This document shows, piece by piece, positions 26,840 to 37,960 of a stretch of 64,000 nucleotides of DNA. Every line of letters starts with the position of its first letter. The stretch's first letter is position 1. The notes beneath the pieces are model-generated. The model saw only the letters and a list, made by a program, of their open reading frames with translations. It made no database searches and was not told the DNA's origin. A program made the position numbers and the translations under genes. The DNA is from Oscillatoria acuminata PCC 6304 (GTDB lineage: Bacteria; Cyanobacteriota; Cyanobacteriia; Cyanobacteriales; Laspinemataceae): assembly GCF_000317105.1 (NCBI RefSeq), contig NC_019693.1, positions 7,296,501 to 7,360,500 of the forward strand, in the 5' to 3' direction.

Positions 26840-26906
26840 GGTAGTTTTTCAAAATATGCGTAAATCCTGTTCATTTTCGTAGTAACGACTTCAGTCGTTC
26901 CCCCTC

Positions 26907-27521
26907 CTATCCTTTTACCGCAACCCCTTTGTACAAATACCCGATAGTCTTAGGAATTTTAGGCGCATAAAAGCGATCGAGTTCCAGAATATGAAACTGA
27001 TTTTCCACTAAACTTTGAATTGGACGATTTAGATGGCATCCATCCCCCACAATTTTTTGTAGAGGCGTGAGGAAATTTTGCCAACCTTGAATCTTCGGTT
27101 CCTCACTCAATCCATGTTCCAAAAAAAAGAATTTTCCGCTAGATTTGAGAACCCGGTGAATTTCTGCTAAAGCCCGTTCTACTTGGACGATACTACACAA
27201 GGTCCAAGTGCTAACCACACTATCAAAACTCTCATCGGGAAACGGTAAATTCTCACTACTGAGCACCCGAACTTCTACATCAATATTCGACGACTCAATC
27301 CGGTTTTGAGCCAACTGATTCATTCCGGGATTCGGGTCTACAGTGGTGAGCTTTTGGACGGTTTCTGGATAATGAGGCAAATTCAATCCAGTTCCAAACC
27401 CAATTTCTAAAACATTGCCGGAAACCTCCGATAAAACCGCTTCTCTATACTGGGACATACGCGGATCAGACATGGTAATATCCATCAATTTGGGTAGAAG
27501 AACTTGTGAATAAAATTTCAT
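26907..27521 (-). CDS. class I SAM-dependent methyltransferase
   Basis: 204 residues. Motif I VLEIGFGTGLNLPHY, an acidic residue after strand 2 (LTTVDPNPGMNQLA), the adenine-binding region (VRVLSSENLPFPDESFDSVV) and WTLCSIVQVERALAEIHRVL place it in the Methyltransf_11/UbiE-like group. The C-terminal half has SGKFFFLEHGLSEEPKIQGW, common in small-molecule or phospholipid methyltransferases. The substrate is not identifiable. It appears monocistronic. Confidence 0.9.
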   Translation of the reverse strand: MKFYSQVLLPKLMDITMSDPRMSQYREAVLSEVSGNVLEIGFGTGLNLPHYPETVQKLTTVDPNPGMNQLAQNRIESSNIDVEVRVLSSENLPFPDESFDSVVSTWTLCSIVQVERALAEIHRVLKSSGKFFFLEHGLSEEPKIQGWQNFLTPLQKIVGDGCHLNRPIQSLVENQFHILELDRFYAPKIPKTIGYLYKGVAVKG

Positions 27522-27634
27522 GCTTAATTAAAAGAATTAGGATTTTCTTATTTCATTATAGCAATAACCGACGAAAATTAACCTTAAATTCAAGGTCTAA
27601 TTGTCAGGCGAGATTAACCGAGAATTAATGGCAA

Positions 27635-30600
27635 TTATTCAATTTTTACTACAGACAATACTTTGATTAACTCTTCGAGACGAATCGGTTTGGTAATGTA
27701 ATCATCCATTCCGGCTGCGAGACAAATTTCCCGATCGCCTTGCATAGCATTGGCAGTCATGGCAATAATTTTTGGCTTATTTAACTGTAAACCCTCGCCA
27801 TATTTCTTACAAATTTGACGAGTCGCTTCTAACCCATCCATTTCGGGCATTTGCACATCCATGAGGATGACATCGTAGGATAGCCGCTGCAACGCTTCTA
27901 AAACTTCAAGTCCATTGTTGGCGACATCCGCACGATATCCCATGCGATCCAAGATGCGTAAGGCAACTTTTTGGTTGACAATATTATCCTCGGCTAATAA
28001 AATCCTTAATGGAATCTGTTTGGCCATGTCCGCATTAATCAAAGACTTCTTGGACTGGGGGAGAGGCTCATATTTGACCGGACTGCTGGGAGGGGTTTCA
28101 TCCAGAATTTGAATTAAGGTATTATACAATTGAGATTGTTTAATGGGTTTATTAATAAACGCCGCAAATTTAATGGAAATTCCATCGACTTCTAACGATT
28201 CAGGTTTACCCATTGAGGTGAACATGACTAAGGGAAGAGATTGCCATTGGGGTTGGCTTTGAATCCGGGCGGCGAGGGTTAATCCATCCATTTCTGGCAT
28301 TTGCATATCCAAAATGGCGAGGTCAAAATGATTGCTGACTTCTAAAAGGTCTAAGGCTTCGGAACCCGATGCAGCCTGGTGGGGAAACATTCCCCAATTT
28401 TGAGTTTGTTTGAGCAAAATTTGTCGATTGGTGGCGTTATCATCGACGATTAAAAGTTTTTTACCTTTCAGCAGGGACCGATCACTTTGGTGATAGTCGG
28501 GGGAATGGTTTGCCTTGGGGTTGGAGAGAGCAATTAAGGTAAAGTAAAAGGTAGAACCCACTCCTTCCTCACTTTCAATCCACATCCGACCCCCCATTAA
28601 TTCGCTTAAGCGCTTGCAAATTGCCAGTCCCAGTCCAGTCCCGCCAAATTGACGAGTAGTAGAGGCATCGACTTGGGAAAAGGGGAGAAAGAGGCGATCG
28701 CGACGATGGGAGGGAATCCCAATTCCCGTATCTCGAATGGAAAATTGGAACTCGTAAGCAACCGGGGGGGACTGATCCGGCGATCGCGGCTGTAAACCCG
28801 AAGGCTTGTCCCCATTCCCCGGATCAGCAGAGACTAAAGGGGTGGCAAGTTTGGCTTGAGAAGTTGGAGAGGTTAACCGGGTTGCATTCACGGATACGAC
28901 GATTTCGCCGGTATGGGTAAATTTGACGGAGTTGCCAATTAAATTGACTAAAATTTGCCGCAACCGAGTGACATCGGAAATAATTTTCTGGGGGGTTCTG
29001 ACCTCGATTTGATATAATAATTCTAGCCCTTTTTCAGCCGCTTTTGGAGCAAACAAATCTAAGGCTTCTTCGATGCAAGTTTGCAAATTAAAGGGATGAT
29101 TCTCTAGTTCGAGTTTGCCCGATTCAATTTTAGAGAAGTCGAGGATATCATTAATAATCGTCAGTAAGGCATCGCCACTGGTGCGAATGGTATCAATATA
29201 ATCCCGCTGTTCCTCGGTTAAATTCATATCCAGTAACAACCCCGTCATGCCAATCACGGCATTCATGGGAGTCCGGATTTCATGACTCATGGTGGCGAGG
29301 AATTCACTTTTGGCCCGGTTGGCGACTTCAGCGGATTCTCGGGCTTGTTTTAAGGATTGATTTTGCTCGGCGAGTTGCGATCGCGCGGCTCGTTCGCGCT
29401 CAAGTAATTGCGATTGAGCTAAAGCAATGCCGAGTTGAACCGCAACTGCTTCAAGCAATTCAATTTCCTGGGGTTCCCAATGGCGGAAGCGATCGCATTG
29501 ATGTAAGCCAATCGTCCCATTCGGTTCCCCTTGATAAGAGGTCCGAACCGCTAACATCGATTTGATTTGAACTTGCTGGCACAGGGGGAGTGCCTCCCTG
29601 AGTAAGGGTTCCGTATTCACATCATCCGATGCCACAGCGCGATCGAGAGCAAATACCTTTTGAATATAGGGATTCCCTTCCACCGGAATTTGAAAACCCA
29701 TCAATGAAGGATACCCAGGCTCTACATATTCGGCCACGGTATCTACTGTACTCCCGTCCGGGGTATAAGAGAGAATCACACAACGATTGAGGTGAAAACC
29801 TCGCCCCATTAAAGCCGTCGCGGTTTGTAAAATTTGTTGAGAATCTAAACTTTGGCGAATTTCTCGGGTAATTTGTCCCAGTAACACTGTGCGCTGATAT
29901 TCAGCCCGGAAGGCATTCTGAGCCATATCTCGTTCGATTTCCCCCCCGATCCACTGTGCCATCAAGGTTACCAGTTGGCGATCGCTGTCTTTAAAGGCCG
30001 TATCCCGGGGGGTCTGGCTGGCAAAGCTCAGAGTCCCGTAAACCTCTGAGGCAACAAAAATCGGCGTGCCAATATAGGCGTGGAGTTTACGCACTTGATA
30101 GGCTTTATGGGTTCGCCATACCTCCGATTGGGCAGCGGATTCGATACAGAGTGTACCTTGTTCGGAAAGGGTAGAGGCGTCGTATGTTTGACTTAAATTG
30201 AGAGCATCCCCGGGAAACAGTTTAAACAAACGGGTTGGAGGATAGCAAGCGGCGAGGACCTCGATGCGATCGCCCTCGACGCGCCCTAACATCCCCAGTT
30301 CTAAATTAAATCGCTCCGAACCCATTACTAACATCCGCTCAAAACGCTCTTGCAGGCTCAAATCTACTGCTGCTTGCACTTCAATCAGCGATCGCAAGGC
30401 TGCCTCGGTTTCGCGCTGTTGCGCTGCGACAGCCTTGCGATCGCTCATGTCGCTGGCAATCCCCAAAAATCCGGTAATTTCTCCCGTGCGATCGCGCAGG
30501 GCCGAGATAGACAACAATACCGGAAACCGACTGCCATCTTTGCGGATATACGACCATTCATATTCATCCGGTTTCCCTCCCTGGATTTTGGCCGTAAACA

Positions 30601-31468
30601 CATCAAACCCCGGGGCGATCTCCACCCCCAGTTCTTCGGAAAGTTCCTGGGCCCTCTGGACCACTTCCATCGGGTCATGGAGAATCGCCGGTGTCATTTT
30701 CCCGACCATTTCCTCGGCAGTATAACCCAGCCAGCGTTCAGCGGTGGCATTAAACGTATAAATAATCCCATCAATCCCGGTAGAGATAATCGAGTAGTTG
30801 GCACTATCTAAAATCGCCTGTTGCAGGGTGATGGTTTCTTCCAGGCTATCCTGAGCGGACTGTTGTTGATCCCGGTTGGGAAACCCAGTGGCAGGAAGAT
30901 TCACCACCTCGGTGGGAGGGGAGGATGGCGGGCGATCGCCCCCCGTATCCGGGCAATCATTGTCCTGAATTAGGGCGAGGGTTTTGCCGGTAAGCGGATC
31001 AATAATCTGCCGGACAACAACTGCCTGGGGTCCTACATCGGTTTTCTCCGGTAACGCTTTCCCTGGTATGGGGAAGTTGACCCCAGTTCTGTGATGAACA
31101 ATCTCCGGACTCACCCCTTCTACCAACAGGGCCAAACGTCCTTGGTCAACCTCCATCCCCGAACAAAGGCAGGGAATCTGCACCGCTTCTCCCTGGGGAT
31201 AAAACGTCCACTGTTCGATCGCCGTTTCCCCAGACTTTAACCGTTTGCTATAGCCCTTTAATCGGGGGCGGGTTGCCCCTAAAATCTCCCGGAAATCTCG
31301 CTGTCTGAGTTCTTCCAAACTCGCTGCACCCCAGAGTTGCAAAGCGGCAGGGTTCGCCCACCACAGTTGCAATTGTTCGAGATCGAACACCCAAATGGGC
31401 GATCGCAACAAAGACAAGCAAGAGGACAATTTAGATGGGGTCACGACAGTTTTGTTGATTTCACACAT
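27635..31468 (-). CDS. hybrid sensor histidine kinase (PAS-PAS-GAF-GAF-HisKA-HATPase-REC-REC)
   Basis: 1277 residues. A degenerate PAS lies at ~12-65, and a PAS/PAC pair at ~210-345 ([20 protein letters not shown] ... [13 protein letters not shown]). Two GAF domains cover ~365-520 and ~535-690. HisKA has H729 ([19 protein letters not shown]), and HATPase_c carries N, G1 and G2 boxes ([30 protein letters not shown]). Two receiver domains follow ([15 protein letters not shown] with [29 protein letters not shown] with [13 protein letters not shown]). No transmembrane segment is seen, so it is a cytosolic sensor. The signal is unknown; neither GAF has an obvious bilin Cys-His pair. It is followed by a second giant kinase gene on the same strand. 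Confidence 0.94.
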   Translation of the reverse strand: MCEINKTVVTPSKLSSCLSLLRSPIWVFDLEQLQLWWANPAALQLWGAASLEELRQRDFREILGATRPRLKGYSKRLKSGETAIEQWTFYPQGEAVQIPCLCSGMEVDQGRLALLVEGVSPEIVHHRTGVNFPIPGKALPEKTDVGPQAVVVRQIIDPLTGKTLALIQDNDCPDTGGDRPPSSPPTEVVNLPATGFPNRDQQQSAQDSLEETITLQQAILDSANYSIISTGIDGIIYTFNATAERWLGYTAEEMVGKMTPAILHDPMEVVQRAQELSEELGVEIAPGFDVFTAKIQGGKPDEYEWSYIRKDGSRFPVLLSISALRDRTGEITGFLGIASDMSDRKAVAAQQRETEAALRSLIEVQAAVDLSLQERFERMLVMGSERFNLELGMLGRVEGDRIEVLAACYPPTRLFKLFPGDALNLSQTYDASTLSEQGTLCIESAAQSEVWRTHKAYQVRKLHAYIGTPIFVASEVYGTLSFASQTPRDTAFKDSDRQLVTLMAQWIGGEIERDMAQNAFRAEYQRTVLLGQITREIRQSLDSQQILQTATALMGRGFHLNRCVILSYTPDGSTVDTVAEYVEPGYPSLMGFQIPVEGNPYIQKVFALDRAVASDDVNTEPLLREALPLCQQVQIKSMLAVRTSYQGEPNGTIGLHQCDRFRHWEPQEIELLEAVAVQLGIALAQSQLLERERAARSQLAEQNQSLKQARESAEVANRAKSEFLATMSHEIRTPMNAVIGMTGLLLDMNLTEEQRDYIDTIRTSGDALLTIINDILDFSKIESGKLELENHPFNLQTCIEEALDLFAPKAAEKGLELLYQIEVRTPQKIISDVTRLRQILVNLIGNSVKFTHTGEIVVSVNATRLTSPTSQAKLATPLVSADPGNGDKPSGLQPRSPDQSPPVAYEFQFSIRDTGIGIPSHRRDRLFLPFSQVDASTTRQFGGTGLGLAICKRLSELMGGRMWIESEEGVGSTFYFTLIALSNPKANHSPDYHQSDRSLLKGKKLLIVDDNATNRQILLKQTQNWGMFPHQAASGSEALDLLEVSNHFDLAILDMQMPEMDGLTLAARIQSQPQWQSLPLVMFTSMGKPESLEVDGISIKFAAFINKPIKQSQLYNTLIQILDETPPSSPVKYEPLPQSKKSLINADMAKQIPLRILLAEDNIVNQKVALRILDRMGYRADVANNGLEVLEALQRLSYDVILMDVQMPEMDGLEATRQICKKYGEGLQLNKPKIIAMTANAMQGDREICLAAGMDDYITKPIRLEELIKVLSVVKIE

Positions 31469-31626
31469 AGATTATCAATTCAGGGGTTCCTCCACCTGGG
31501 AATTCCCTTCTGGAACGTTCCATTTCCATATCCCGGTCATTACCCTCCGGTGGAGAATGAGATCGGTTAGATGAACCCTGACTCAATCGCGCAATGGGTA
31601 AAAACAGAGCCTTACGGAAAGTTAAC

Positions 31627-34600
31627 TTATCGAGGGGGGAGAGATTGAGTGGAACTCCCTAAGCGATCAACCTGAGATTCTAAACTCAATAACAAGGGAG
31701 CGATCTCGTCAAACCCTTGGTTTCGCACTTGGTCCTCGATTTGGCTGGAAATGGCCCCGATCGCCCGAGCCCCCATATTCAGACTAGCGCCTTTAATCCG
31801 GTGCGCTTTTAGCTCAACTGTATTCCAATCCTGGCGATCGCAGGCGGACCGCATCCCCTCAATATCCCCCCGCAGGCTGTCCACAAAGGCTCGCAGTAAA
31901 CGTTCTTGTAATTCCAGTTTACCTCGGGAAATCGCCTGGAGACGGTTCCAATCCAGGGGTGAATCTTCCAGGGATTCTGCGGGTAATTCTTTGAGGGATA
32001 AGGACCCGGATGGTTCCAAAGTGCCAGAACCGCTCACCCCTGGACTGAGACTGGTTTCCAGTTGGGGGTTCGCAGTCAACTTGGACTGTGGGCACTGAAG
32101 GGGGATGATCTGGGGAATCCAGCGATCGAGTGCTGCCTGTAATTGTTCGAGGAGGACGGGTTTGCTCAGGTAGTCATCCATTCCTGCCTCCAGACATTTT
32201 TGCCGATCGCTATTCAGCGCATGAGCAGTCAGGGCGATGACGATGGTATGACGGCGGTTTCCTTCGGACTGCCGGAGTTCTCGGGTAACCTCATAGCCAT
32301 CTTTTTGAGGCATCTGACAATCCATAAATACGAGATCATAATCTTCACAGGCAAGGCGATCGAGGGCTTCGAGACCATTATTCACACAATCGGCATGGTA
32401 GCCCAAGGTATTGAGTTGAAACACAATCACTTGCTGGTTAATCTCGTGATCTTCGGCGATTAAGATTTTCAGAGGACATACAGGAGGAGGGGCCAAAGAG
32501 AAGGCGGAGCCAGAGAAGGGTTCTCCCTGAGACCCCCGGGGGCGATCGCTCAGAGCTACTTTGGGTTCTAAAACCTGCTGCAAACTGGCTACAAACTGAG
32601 ACCCCCGTAAGGGTTTGATGATATAAGCACTCACCCAATGGGGTGCTAAGGCTTCGGCGATCGCCCGTTGATTAAACTGAGCCAAGGCGATCGTCCGGGT
32701 TGTCGCCAAATTTGGCTCCTGGTTAAGAGCTTGTAACAGGGTTGAACCCTCGCCCTCCAAGAGGTTCACACTCGCCAGGAGTGCATGGTAGGGAGTTCCC
32801 TCTGCTGCTGCTGCGCGCAAGGCACTCAAAGCGTTCTGGGGGTCCGTGACTTGATCCACCGTAATTCCCCAGCGATCGGCAAAATGCTGCACCGACTGAC
32901 GATGCATCGCACTCTCATCGGCAACCAGCAGTTTCAGAGACTCCATTTCCAAGGTTGTACCCGGGGAATTTTCTTTTTCTGTGGGATTTTGCTGTACCGG
33001 CAAGGTAACGGTAAACCAAAAGGTAGACCCTTGATTCAATTCACTCTCCACCCCAATTTTGCCCTCCATCAGTTCCACCAATTGTTTAGAGATAGCCAGT
33101 CCTAACCCAGTCCCGCCATACTGGCGGGTTGAGGAACTATCCACTTGGGAAAAGGATTGAAACAACTTGGTTTGATTCTGGGGTAAAATCCCAATCCCCG
33201 TATCGGTGACGGCAAATCGCAAGGTGACGGGATTGCGCTGCGCCGGGGGTACGGAATCGGCTTTTGAGGTGGCATCTTCTGAGACGGCACAGACGGCGAT
33301 CGACACTTCCCCAACTTCGGTAAATTTAATCGCATTATTGACTAAATTCAGCAAAATCTGACGCAACCGCGCCGGGTCTCCAAACAGATGGCGAGGAACA
33401 TTGCGATCGATGCAAATTCCCAAATCCAGTCCTTTTTCCTGGGCGGGAGCGACCATCAAATCCACCACAGATTCTATACATTCATCCAACTCAAAATTAA
33501 TCGGGTTGAGATGCATTTCTCGCGCTTCTAACTTAGAAAAATCGAGAATATCGTTAATCACTGTTAACAGATGTTCGGCACTGGAAAAAATCGTTTGAGC
33601 ATAGTGTTTTTGTTGGGGGTTTAATTCCGTTGCTAGGAGCAATCCCGTCATTCCGAGTACCCCATTCATCGGGGTGCGGATTTCATGACTCATACTAGCC
33701 AAAAATTCACTTTTGGCCCGATTAGCAGCCACTGCCGCCTGTTTCATCTGGGCTAAAATAATGTTTTGTTTGGCCAACTTTTGGGAGATGCGAGTTTGTT
33801 CTGCCAGCAGTTGCGCTTGAGAGAGGGCAATGCTGACTTGATTCGCGAGTTGTTGCAGCAGTTCGGTTTCAAATTGGGTCCACTGGCGCGGGGTGGAGCA
33901 TTGATGGGCTATCAGTAATCCCCACAATCGTTCCCGCAGGGGGTCTTCTGGGGCATCTCTTTGGAGTAATGGCACTACCAGGTTGGCTTTCACCCCAATT
34001 CGTCTAAGCAAGTCTTGATAGCAACAGTGAATCTCTGCGGACTCGACATCGCAGATGACATTGACTCTGCCTTGTTTGTATTGTTCTAAATAGGTTGTGG
34101 GAAAGCAGGTATCGGTAATCTGATTTCCTAAGAGGGGTTGACAGGTTTCAACGACGGCTTCTTTGACCACAATTCCTGTTCCATCGGCCATTAGTTGAAA
34201 GACGATCGCCCGATCTGCGTGGAGAACTTGTCGGACTTCTTCAACGGTGGTTTGGAGAATTTCTCCAATATCTAAGGATTGACGAATTTTGATGGTCAAT
34301 TCGGCAAAGAGTTGAGCGCGTTGATTCTGTTTAATAATTTCCTCCTGGGCTTCTACCCAATCGGTAATGTCTTCAGAAATTCCCATGAGATATTGAGGGG
34401 TGTTGTTTTCATCGACAATTGGGACTTTGCGGGTATGGTGTAATCTCATTCCTTGATGGGGAGTTTGCACAATTTCTAAGGGAATATCTGCCATTTGTTG
34501 GGTTAAGAGGGCTTGGCGATCGCTTTGAGTGAAAAACTCCGCCTCTTCGGGATGAAAGAGGTCATAGTCGGTTTTTCCTAAAACTTGATCTTGAGAATAG

Positions 34601-35406
34601 CCAAATTGTTGTTCACTGGCTTTATTCCACCGAATAAATTGCAAAGTTGTGGCGTCTTTGATGAATAAGCCGAGGGGCATATTTTCAATGACTGAGTTGA
34701 GAAAGGTTTTGGTTTGAGCTAATTCGGCTTCAACTTCTGGACAGTGGGTGAGCTCCAAGCGTGATCCGTTTTGGGGATGTCGGCGATCGCGAATCTCCTC
34801 GGCAGTGGGGGTTTGTGGAGAGTCGCTGCTTCCGCGTTTAATCACCGAGAAACGCCCGATCGCGCTGACTAGCAGCAGATTGCCGATCGCCGTCGCAATT
34901 GCCAGGGACTCCTCAGCGAGTCCGAAAAATGGGGGGGCGATTCCAGTCCAATCTAAGAGGTTTAGGAGGATTAAGCTCACCACTGGGGCGACAGCGAGGA
35001 TCCAGAGGACCTGGGTCGCGATCGCCCCTCCCCGGATTTGACGCTCAACGCTCAATATGTGCCGTTTCATGACTTCACCATTAATAACCGCAACTGTGAC
35101 CCCAGCAGCGATCGCCATCACCAATAGGGACAGCATTATCCTAACCTCCCCGATAAAGCACTGGTTTCTCGCCCCTAGGATGACGTTGGTTAAGTACAGT
35201 CCACCCAACCAACCTGACACGATCGCGGCATCCCTAGTCAACCCACCTCGGTGCGATCGGGGCTCTGTTTTTATTTGTCCATCTAGGGCGATCGTCAGAG
35301 CAAACAGCGCGATCGCCATCCAAATTGACAGCCCCACTATGTGAGGATCGTAGCTGCCGCTTAACATAGTCTCGCTATAGCGATTGATTCCCATTCCCTG
35401 GAGCAT
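31627..35406 (-). CDS. membrane hybrid histidine kinase (TM-PAS-GAF-HisKA-HATPase-pseudoREC-REC-HPt)
   Basis: 1259 residues. Several N-terminal membrane helices (~20-200) begin [20 protein letters not shown], like the first helix of MHYT sensors, but no MHYT motif is found. PAS (~235-360, [16 protein letters not shown]) and GAF (~375-545) follow. HisKA has H574 ([19 protein letters not shown]), then HATPase_c ([27 protein letters not shown]). REC1 is degenerate (Asp replaced in [12 protein letters not shown]). REC2 is intact ([25 protein letters not shown]), and an HPt domain ends the protein ([14 protein letters not shown]). It is a complete phosphorelay in one chain. The GAF has C462 followed by Tyr in a [10 protein letters not shown] context. 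Later starts (MGINRY, MLSGSY) are possible. Confidence 0.93.
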   Translation of the reverse strand: MLQGMGINRYSETMLSGSYDPHIVGLSIWMAIALFALTIALDGQIKTEPRSHRGGLTRDAAIVSGWLGGLYLTNVILGARNQCFIGEVRIMLSLLVMAIAAGVTVAVINGEVMKRHILSVERQIRGGAIATQVLWILAVAPVVSLILLNLLDWTGIAPPFFGLAEESLAIATAIGNLLLVSAIGRFSVIKRGSSDSPQTPTAEEIRDRRHPQNGSRLELTHCPEVEAELAQTKTFLNSVIENMPLGLFIKDATTLQFIRWNKASEQQFGYSQDQVLGKTDYDLFHPEEAEFFTQSDRQALLTQQMADIPLEIVQTPHQGMRLHHTRKVPIVDENNTPQYLMGISEDITDWVEAQEEIIKQNQRAQLFAELTIKIRQSLDIGEILQTTVEEVRQVLHADRAIVFQLMADGTGIVVKEAVVETCQPLLGNQITDTCFPTTYLEQYKQGRVNVICDVESAEIHCCYQDLLRRIGVKANLVVPLLQRDAPEDPLRERLWGLLIAHQCSTPRQWTQFETELLQQLANQVSIALSQAQLLAEQTRISQKLAKQNIILAQMKQAAVAANRAKSEFLASMSHEIRTPMNGVLGMTGLLLATELNPQQKHYAQTIFSSAEHLLTVINDILDFSKLEAREMHLNPINFELDECIESVVDLMVAPAQEKGLDLGICIDRNVPRHLFGDPARLRQILLNLVNNAIKFTEVGEVSIAVCAVSEDATSKADSVPPAQRNPVTLRFAVTDTGIGILPQNQTKLFQSFSQVDSSSTRQYGGTGLGLAISKQLVELMEGKIGVESELNQGSTFWFTVTLPVQQNPTEKENSPGTTLEMESLKLLVADESAMHRQSVQHFADRWGITVDQVTDPQNALSALRAAAAEGTPYHALLASVNLLEGEGSTLLQALNQEPNLATTRTIALAQFNQRAIAEALAPHWVSAYIIKPLRGSQFVASLQQVLEPKVALSDRPRGSQGEPFSGSAFSLAPPPVCPLKILIAEDHEINQQVIVFQLNTLGYHADCVNNGLEALDRLACEDYDLVFMDCQMPQKDGYEVTRELRQSEGNRRHTIVIALTAHALNSDRQKCLEAGMDDYLSKPVLLEQLQAALDRWIPQIIPLQCPQSKLTANPQLETSLSPGVSGSGTLEPSGSLSLKELPAESLEDSPLDWNRLQAISRGKLELQERLLRAFVDSLRGDIEGMRSACDRQDWNTVELKAHRIKGASLNMGARAIGAISSQIEDQVRNQGFDEIAPLLLSLESQVDRLGSSTQSLPPR

Positions 35407-35834
35407 ACGAATTAGTGTGATATTTAGTACATTTCACGGATCACAGGCAGCGAACTTCGTTCTAGCCTTCTTATTCTTCTCTCTACCTTTTCCTCAACTT
35501 GTGATACCAGTCGGCTTCAGGTTTTCAGTCCTTACCCCGAAAGGCGCAATATATTTCTCCCCTGTTAGCCTTTTAAATCTACCGTTAGGAAGATGACGCT
35601 CATTGTTTATTTCTCACCAAATAGTTTAGGTTTAGACTCAGTTTGTAACTAATTGTAAACCATCCCTCCAAGAGGCAAAGATTAATTAAATCTTAAATTT
35701 TCATCACCAGACTCACCTTCATGATGATAGTAACGTCTTTTAAAACTAATAAAAGTTTCTCGAAAAAGAGTAACTTAAGTTACATTCTTTCAAAAAAACC
35801 CTGTCATCTATTATTCTGCCCTTGAGAAATTTAT
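35407..35834. other. AT-rich intergenic region
   Basis: 428 bases between two minus-strand genes. It becomes strongly AT-rich from about 35600. It must contain the promoter of the hybrid kinase gene near its left end. No repeat family member or gene is recognisable. Confidence 0.5.
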
Positions 35835-36806
35835 TCACAACTGTTTCTGACCTTTTTCCTTCGGTTTATTAAACTCAGCCCGACGCATCCTCAGTTGCAG
35901 ATCTTCTAGCAACTTGCGATTCACCGCCAATAAATCTGCCACCAAACCTAGGATAATAAGCTGAAAGCCAATCAGAATTAAAATAGCCGCTAAAATCAAG
36001 CTAGGAATTCGAGTTCGGTCAGTTCCCATTAAAAAGAACCCTAACCACCGCACCCCCAAGGCCATCCCTACACCCAAGGGAAAACTTCCTAAAATCAGGA
36101 AGAACCGCAAGGGTTTATAGGTCATAAAAATTCTAAAAATAGTTAAAATAGACCGATGGATATAACTCGGAATACTCTTAACTAATCGAGAGGGTCGTAA
36201 CTCTCCATTAGTACGAATGGGGACCGACGTAATCGCCATCCCTTTTTGTCCGGCTTGAATAATTGTTTCTAACGTATAGGTGTATGGATTAAAAACATTT
36301 AACTGCATCGCCGCGTCCCGACTAAAGGCCCGAAAGCCACTCGGGGCATCGGGGATTCTCGTATTACTCGCCAGACGCACCACCCAACTCCCCAGGCGTT
36401 GCAAGAATTTTTTAGTCGGGGAAAAATGTGCAATCTCTTGAATGGGTCGCGCCCCAATCACAATTTCCGCAGTTCCTAATAAAATCGGGTGAATCAAAGC
36501 CGGGATATCTTCAGCACAATATTGATTATCTGCATCAGTATTGACAATAATATCAGCCCCAGCTTTTAGAGACGCTTCTAATCCCGCCATAAATGCCTTA
36601 GCCAAACCTTGATTATTGGCAAGGCGAACAATGTGATCCACCCCACCAGCTTTGGCGACTTCCACCGTGCGATCGCGACTGCCATCATCAATCACCAACC
36701 ACTCAATTTCATCAATCCCCGGTAATTCACGGGGCAGTTCACTCAGGGTCAGTCCTAGGGTCTGTTCTTCGTTATAACAGGGAATTTGAATAATCAGTTT
36801 CGTCAT
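35835..36806 (-). CDS. family 2 glycosyltransferase (polyprenyl-phosphate sugar synthase type)
   Basis: 323 residues. The GT-A domain has IIQIPCYNEEQTLG, WLVIDDGSRDRT, NQGLAKAFMAGLEA and the DxD-type NTDADNQY. An acceptor-site region follows (FSPTKKFLQRLGSWVVRLAS, PDAPSGFRAFSRDAA). Two C-terminal helices (PLRFFLILGSFPLGVGMAL, SLILAAILILIGFQLIILGL) anchor it in the membrane, as in DPM1/GtrB-like enzymes that transfer a sugar from a nucleotide sugar to a lipid phosphate. The sugar is unknown. It has no neighbouring glycan genes. Confidence 0.9.
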   Translation of the reverse strand: MTKLIIQIPCYNEEQTLGLTLSELPRELPGIDEIEWLVIDDGSRDRTVEVAKAGGVDHIVRLANNQGLAKAFMAGLEASLKAGADIIVNTDADNQYCAEDIPALIHPILLGTAEIVIGARPIQEIAHFSPTKKFLQRLGSWVVRLASNTRIPDAPSGFRAFSRDAAMQLNVFNPYTYTLETIIQAGQKGMAITSVPIRTNGELRPSRLVKSIPSYIHRSILTIFRIFMTYKPLRFFLILGSFPLGVGMALGVRWLGFFLMGTDRTRIPSLILAAILILIGFQLIILGLVADLLAVNRKLLEDLQLRMRRAEFNKPKEKGQKQL

Positions 36807-36847
36807 AGCATCCTTGTAAGTTTAGCGCTTAAATTTTAGCGCTTGAT

Positions 36848-36882
36848 GGGGAGGTTGGGGAGGTTGGGGAGGTTGGGGAGGA
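36848..36882. repeat. GGGGAGGTT tandem repeat
   Basis: Three full 9-bp units GGGGAGGTT and a partial fourth. A complementary tandem (CATCCTCCC units) occurs at about 37368-37395 on the other side of the nested repeat. A similar GATGGGGGA array lies at 61264-61310. Confidence 0.75.
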
Positions 36883-37320
36883 CTTACAAGAGTAGGTTTT
36901 TTACGCTGATAGTGATTTGCCTAACTTCCGGTCCCCTCCCCTTGGCAAGGGGAGGGTTAGGGTGGGGTCCTCTTGACGTGGCTTAGGGAACTCCAAAAAA
37001 TAAAATCTCCAAAACGTTCGTTCGTAGTGAATGCTCAACGGTGTTAATGTAGGGGCGCAATGCGCAGGCCCCAGGGGCCTGCGCATTGCGCCCCTACACA
37101 TACCTTCCTTTCATCAGTTGAACGGTTGGATGATTTATATTTTGCAATCCCCTTACGCCAAGTCACGAAGAAAGAGGTGGGACCGCCTCCATACAGGTGC
37201 GATCGCCTCAAAGAGTGCGTGAAGTGGCGATCGCCCAAGAAGAACCCCACCCTAACCCTCCCCTTGCTAAGGGGAGGGGACCGGAGGGGCAGTTAAGCGT
37301 CAAAAACTTACTCTTGTAAG
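36883..37320. repeat. nested inverted repeat structure
   Basis: The outer arms 36883-36905 and 37298-37320 (CTTACAAGAGTAGG type) match at 20 of 23 positions when inverted. Inside them the CCGGTCCCC repeat family faces itself (36924-36975 against 37243-37289). The middle is element copy B with a 51-bp palindrome. Together this is a 438-bp nested palindrome with no gene. Confidence 0.75.
36987..37145. mobile_element. dispersed ~165-bp element with central palindrome (copy B)
   Basis: This is the reverse complement of 26624-26791 in both flanks (GGAACTCCAAAAAATAAAAT ... GGATGATTTATATTTTGC). The centre is a perfect palindrome with one unpaired base, 37048-37098. Its tip differs from copy A (TGCGCAGGCCCC instead of TGCTTGCGCCCTCC). 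Confidence 0.75.
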
Positions 37321-37455
37321 GATCGGGGAGAGAGGGGAGATGGAAACTGCGGAAGTCGTGATGTTCAACATCCTCCCCATCCTCCCCATCCTCCTATCTG
37401 CTATGATTAAGGCGATCTAACACTCAAGCGCCAAACCAACTGCAACAGACAGATT

Positions 37456-37794
37456 ATGCCGCTCTATACTTATTTCTGTCCTAGTACCAATCAAAAACTG
37501 GACGTGACTCACTCCATTAAAGATAAAGCGCAAACTTGGGGAGAATTGTGCCAGTTGGCAAACCTCGAACCGGGTCAGACGCCTCTATCTGCACCTGTGC
37601 GCCGATTGATTTGCGCCCCTGCGGTGATGTTTCCCACCGGCAACAGCGAACTCAAAAGTCAAGGGTTCAGCAAGTTAGTCAAACGGGACGATGGGGTTTA
37701 TGAAAATGTCACGGCAACCGATGGAGAAAGTCGGATTGTTCGACCCGGCGATCACAACACCTATCCTGATTTGAAAAATAAAATAGGCGACTAA
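37456..37794 (+). CDS. FmdB-like zinc-ribbon relative lacking the zinc cysteines
   Basis: 112 residues. The start MPLYTYFCPSTNQKLDVTHS and the downstream PVRRLICAPAVMFPTG and SQGFSKLVKR follow the FmdB pattern (MPxYEYxCxxCG ... VRRLISAPAxxF ... GSGFYKTDYR). The CxxC pairs that bind zinc in FmdB are gone (CPST; the second pair is absent), and an insertion separates the halves. Function is unknown for the family; loss of metal ligands suggests a diverged role. ATG 37456 is preceded by a weak GACAG. Confidence 0.7.
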   Translation: MPLYTYFCPSTNQKLDVTHSIKDKAQTWGELCQLANLEPGQTPLSAPVRRLICAPAVMFPTGNSELKSQGFSKLVKRDDGVYENVTATDGESRIVRPGDHNTYPDLKNKIGD

Positions 37795-37960
37795 ATCCAT
37801 GCATTCATAAACATTTTAACTGTTTTTATCCAAGAGTTGAGTTGTGAATACTTAGCTCTTTTTTAATTAAGTTTAATTGAGCGATCGCCACGCCATTTTC
37901 CCCATTCCCTCTTCCCTAAAACTCCCTTTCAGCCCATTTTTGGCTGCTGGTCTCCCTGTT

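Larger units (their letters stand above)
26548..26906. other. intergenic region made of hairpin repeats
   Basis: 359 bases between convergent genes, nearly all repeats. They are a GTAGTAACGACTTCAGTCGTT unit at 26584-26608 and again at 26876-26899, a 168-bp element (26624-26791), and a 16-bp-stem hairpin (26799-26839). Confidence 0.65.
36807..37455. other. repeat-rich intergenic region
   Basis: 649 bases between the divergent glycosyltransferase and FmdB-like genes. It consists of a 9-bp tandem (36848-36882), a nested inverted arrangement (36883-37320) and an inverted GGGGAGGAT tandem (about 37368-37395). Reading frames here follow repeats and are not genes. Confidence 0.65.
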
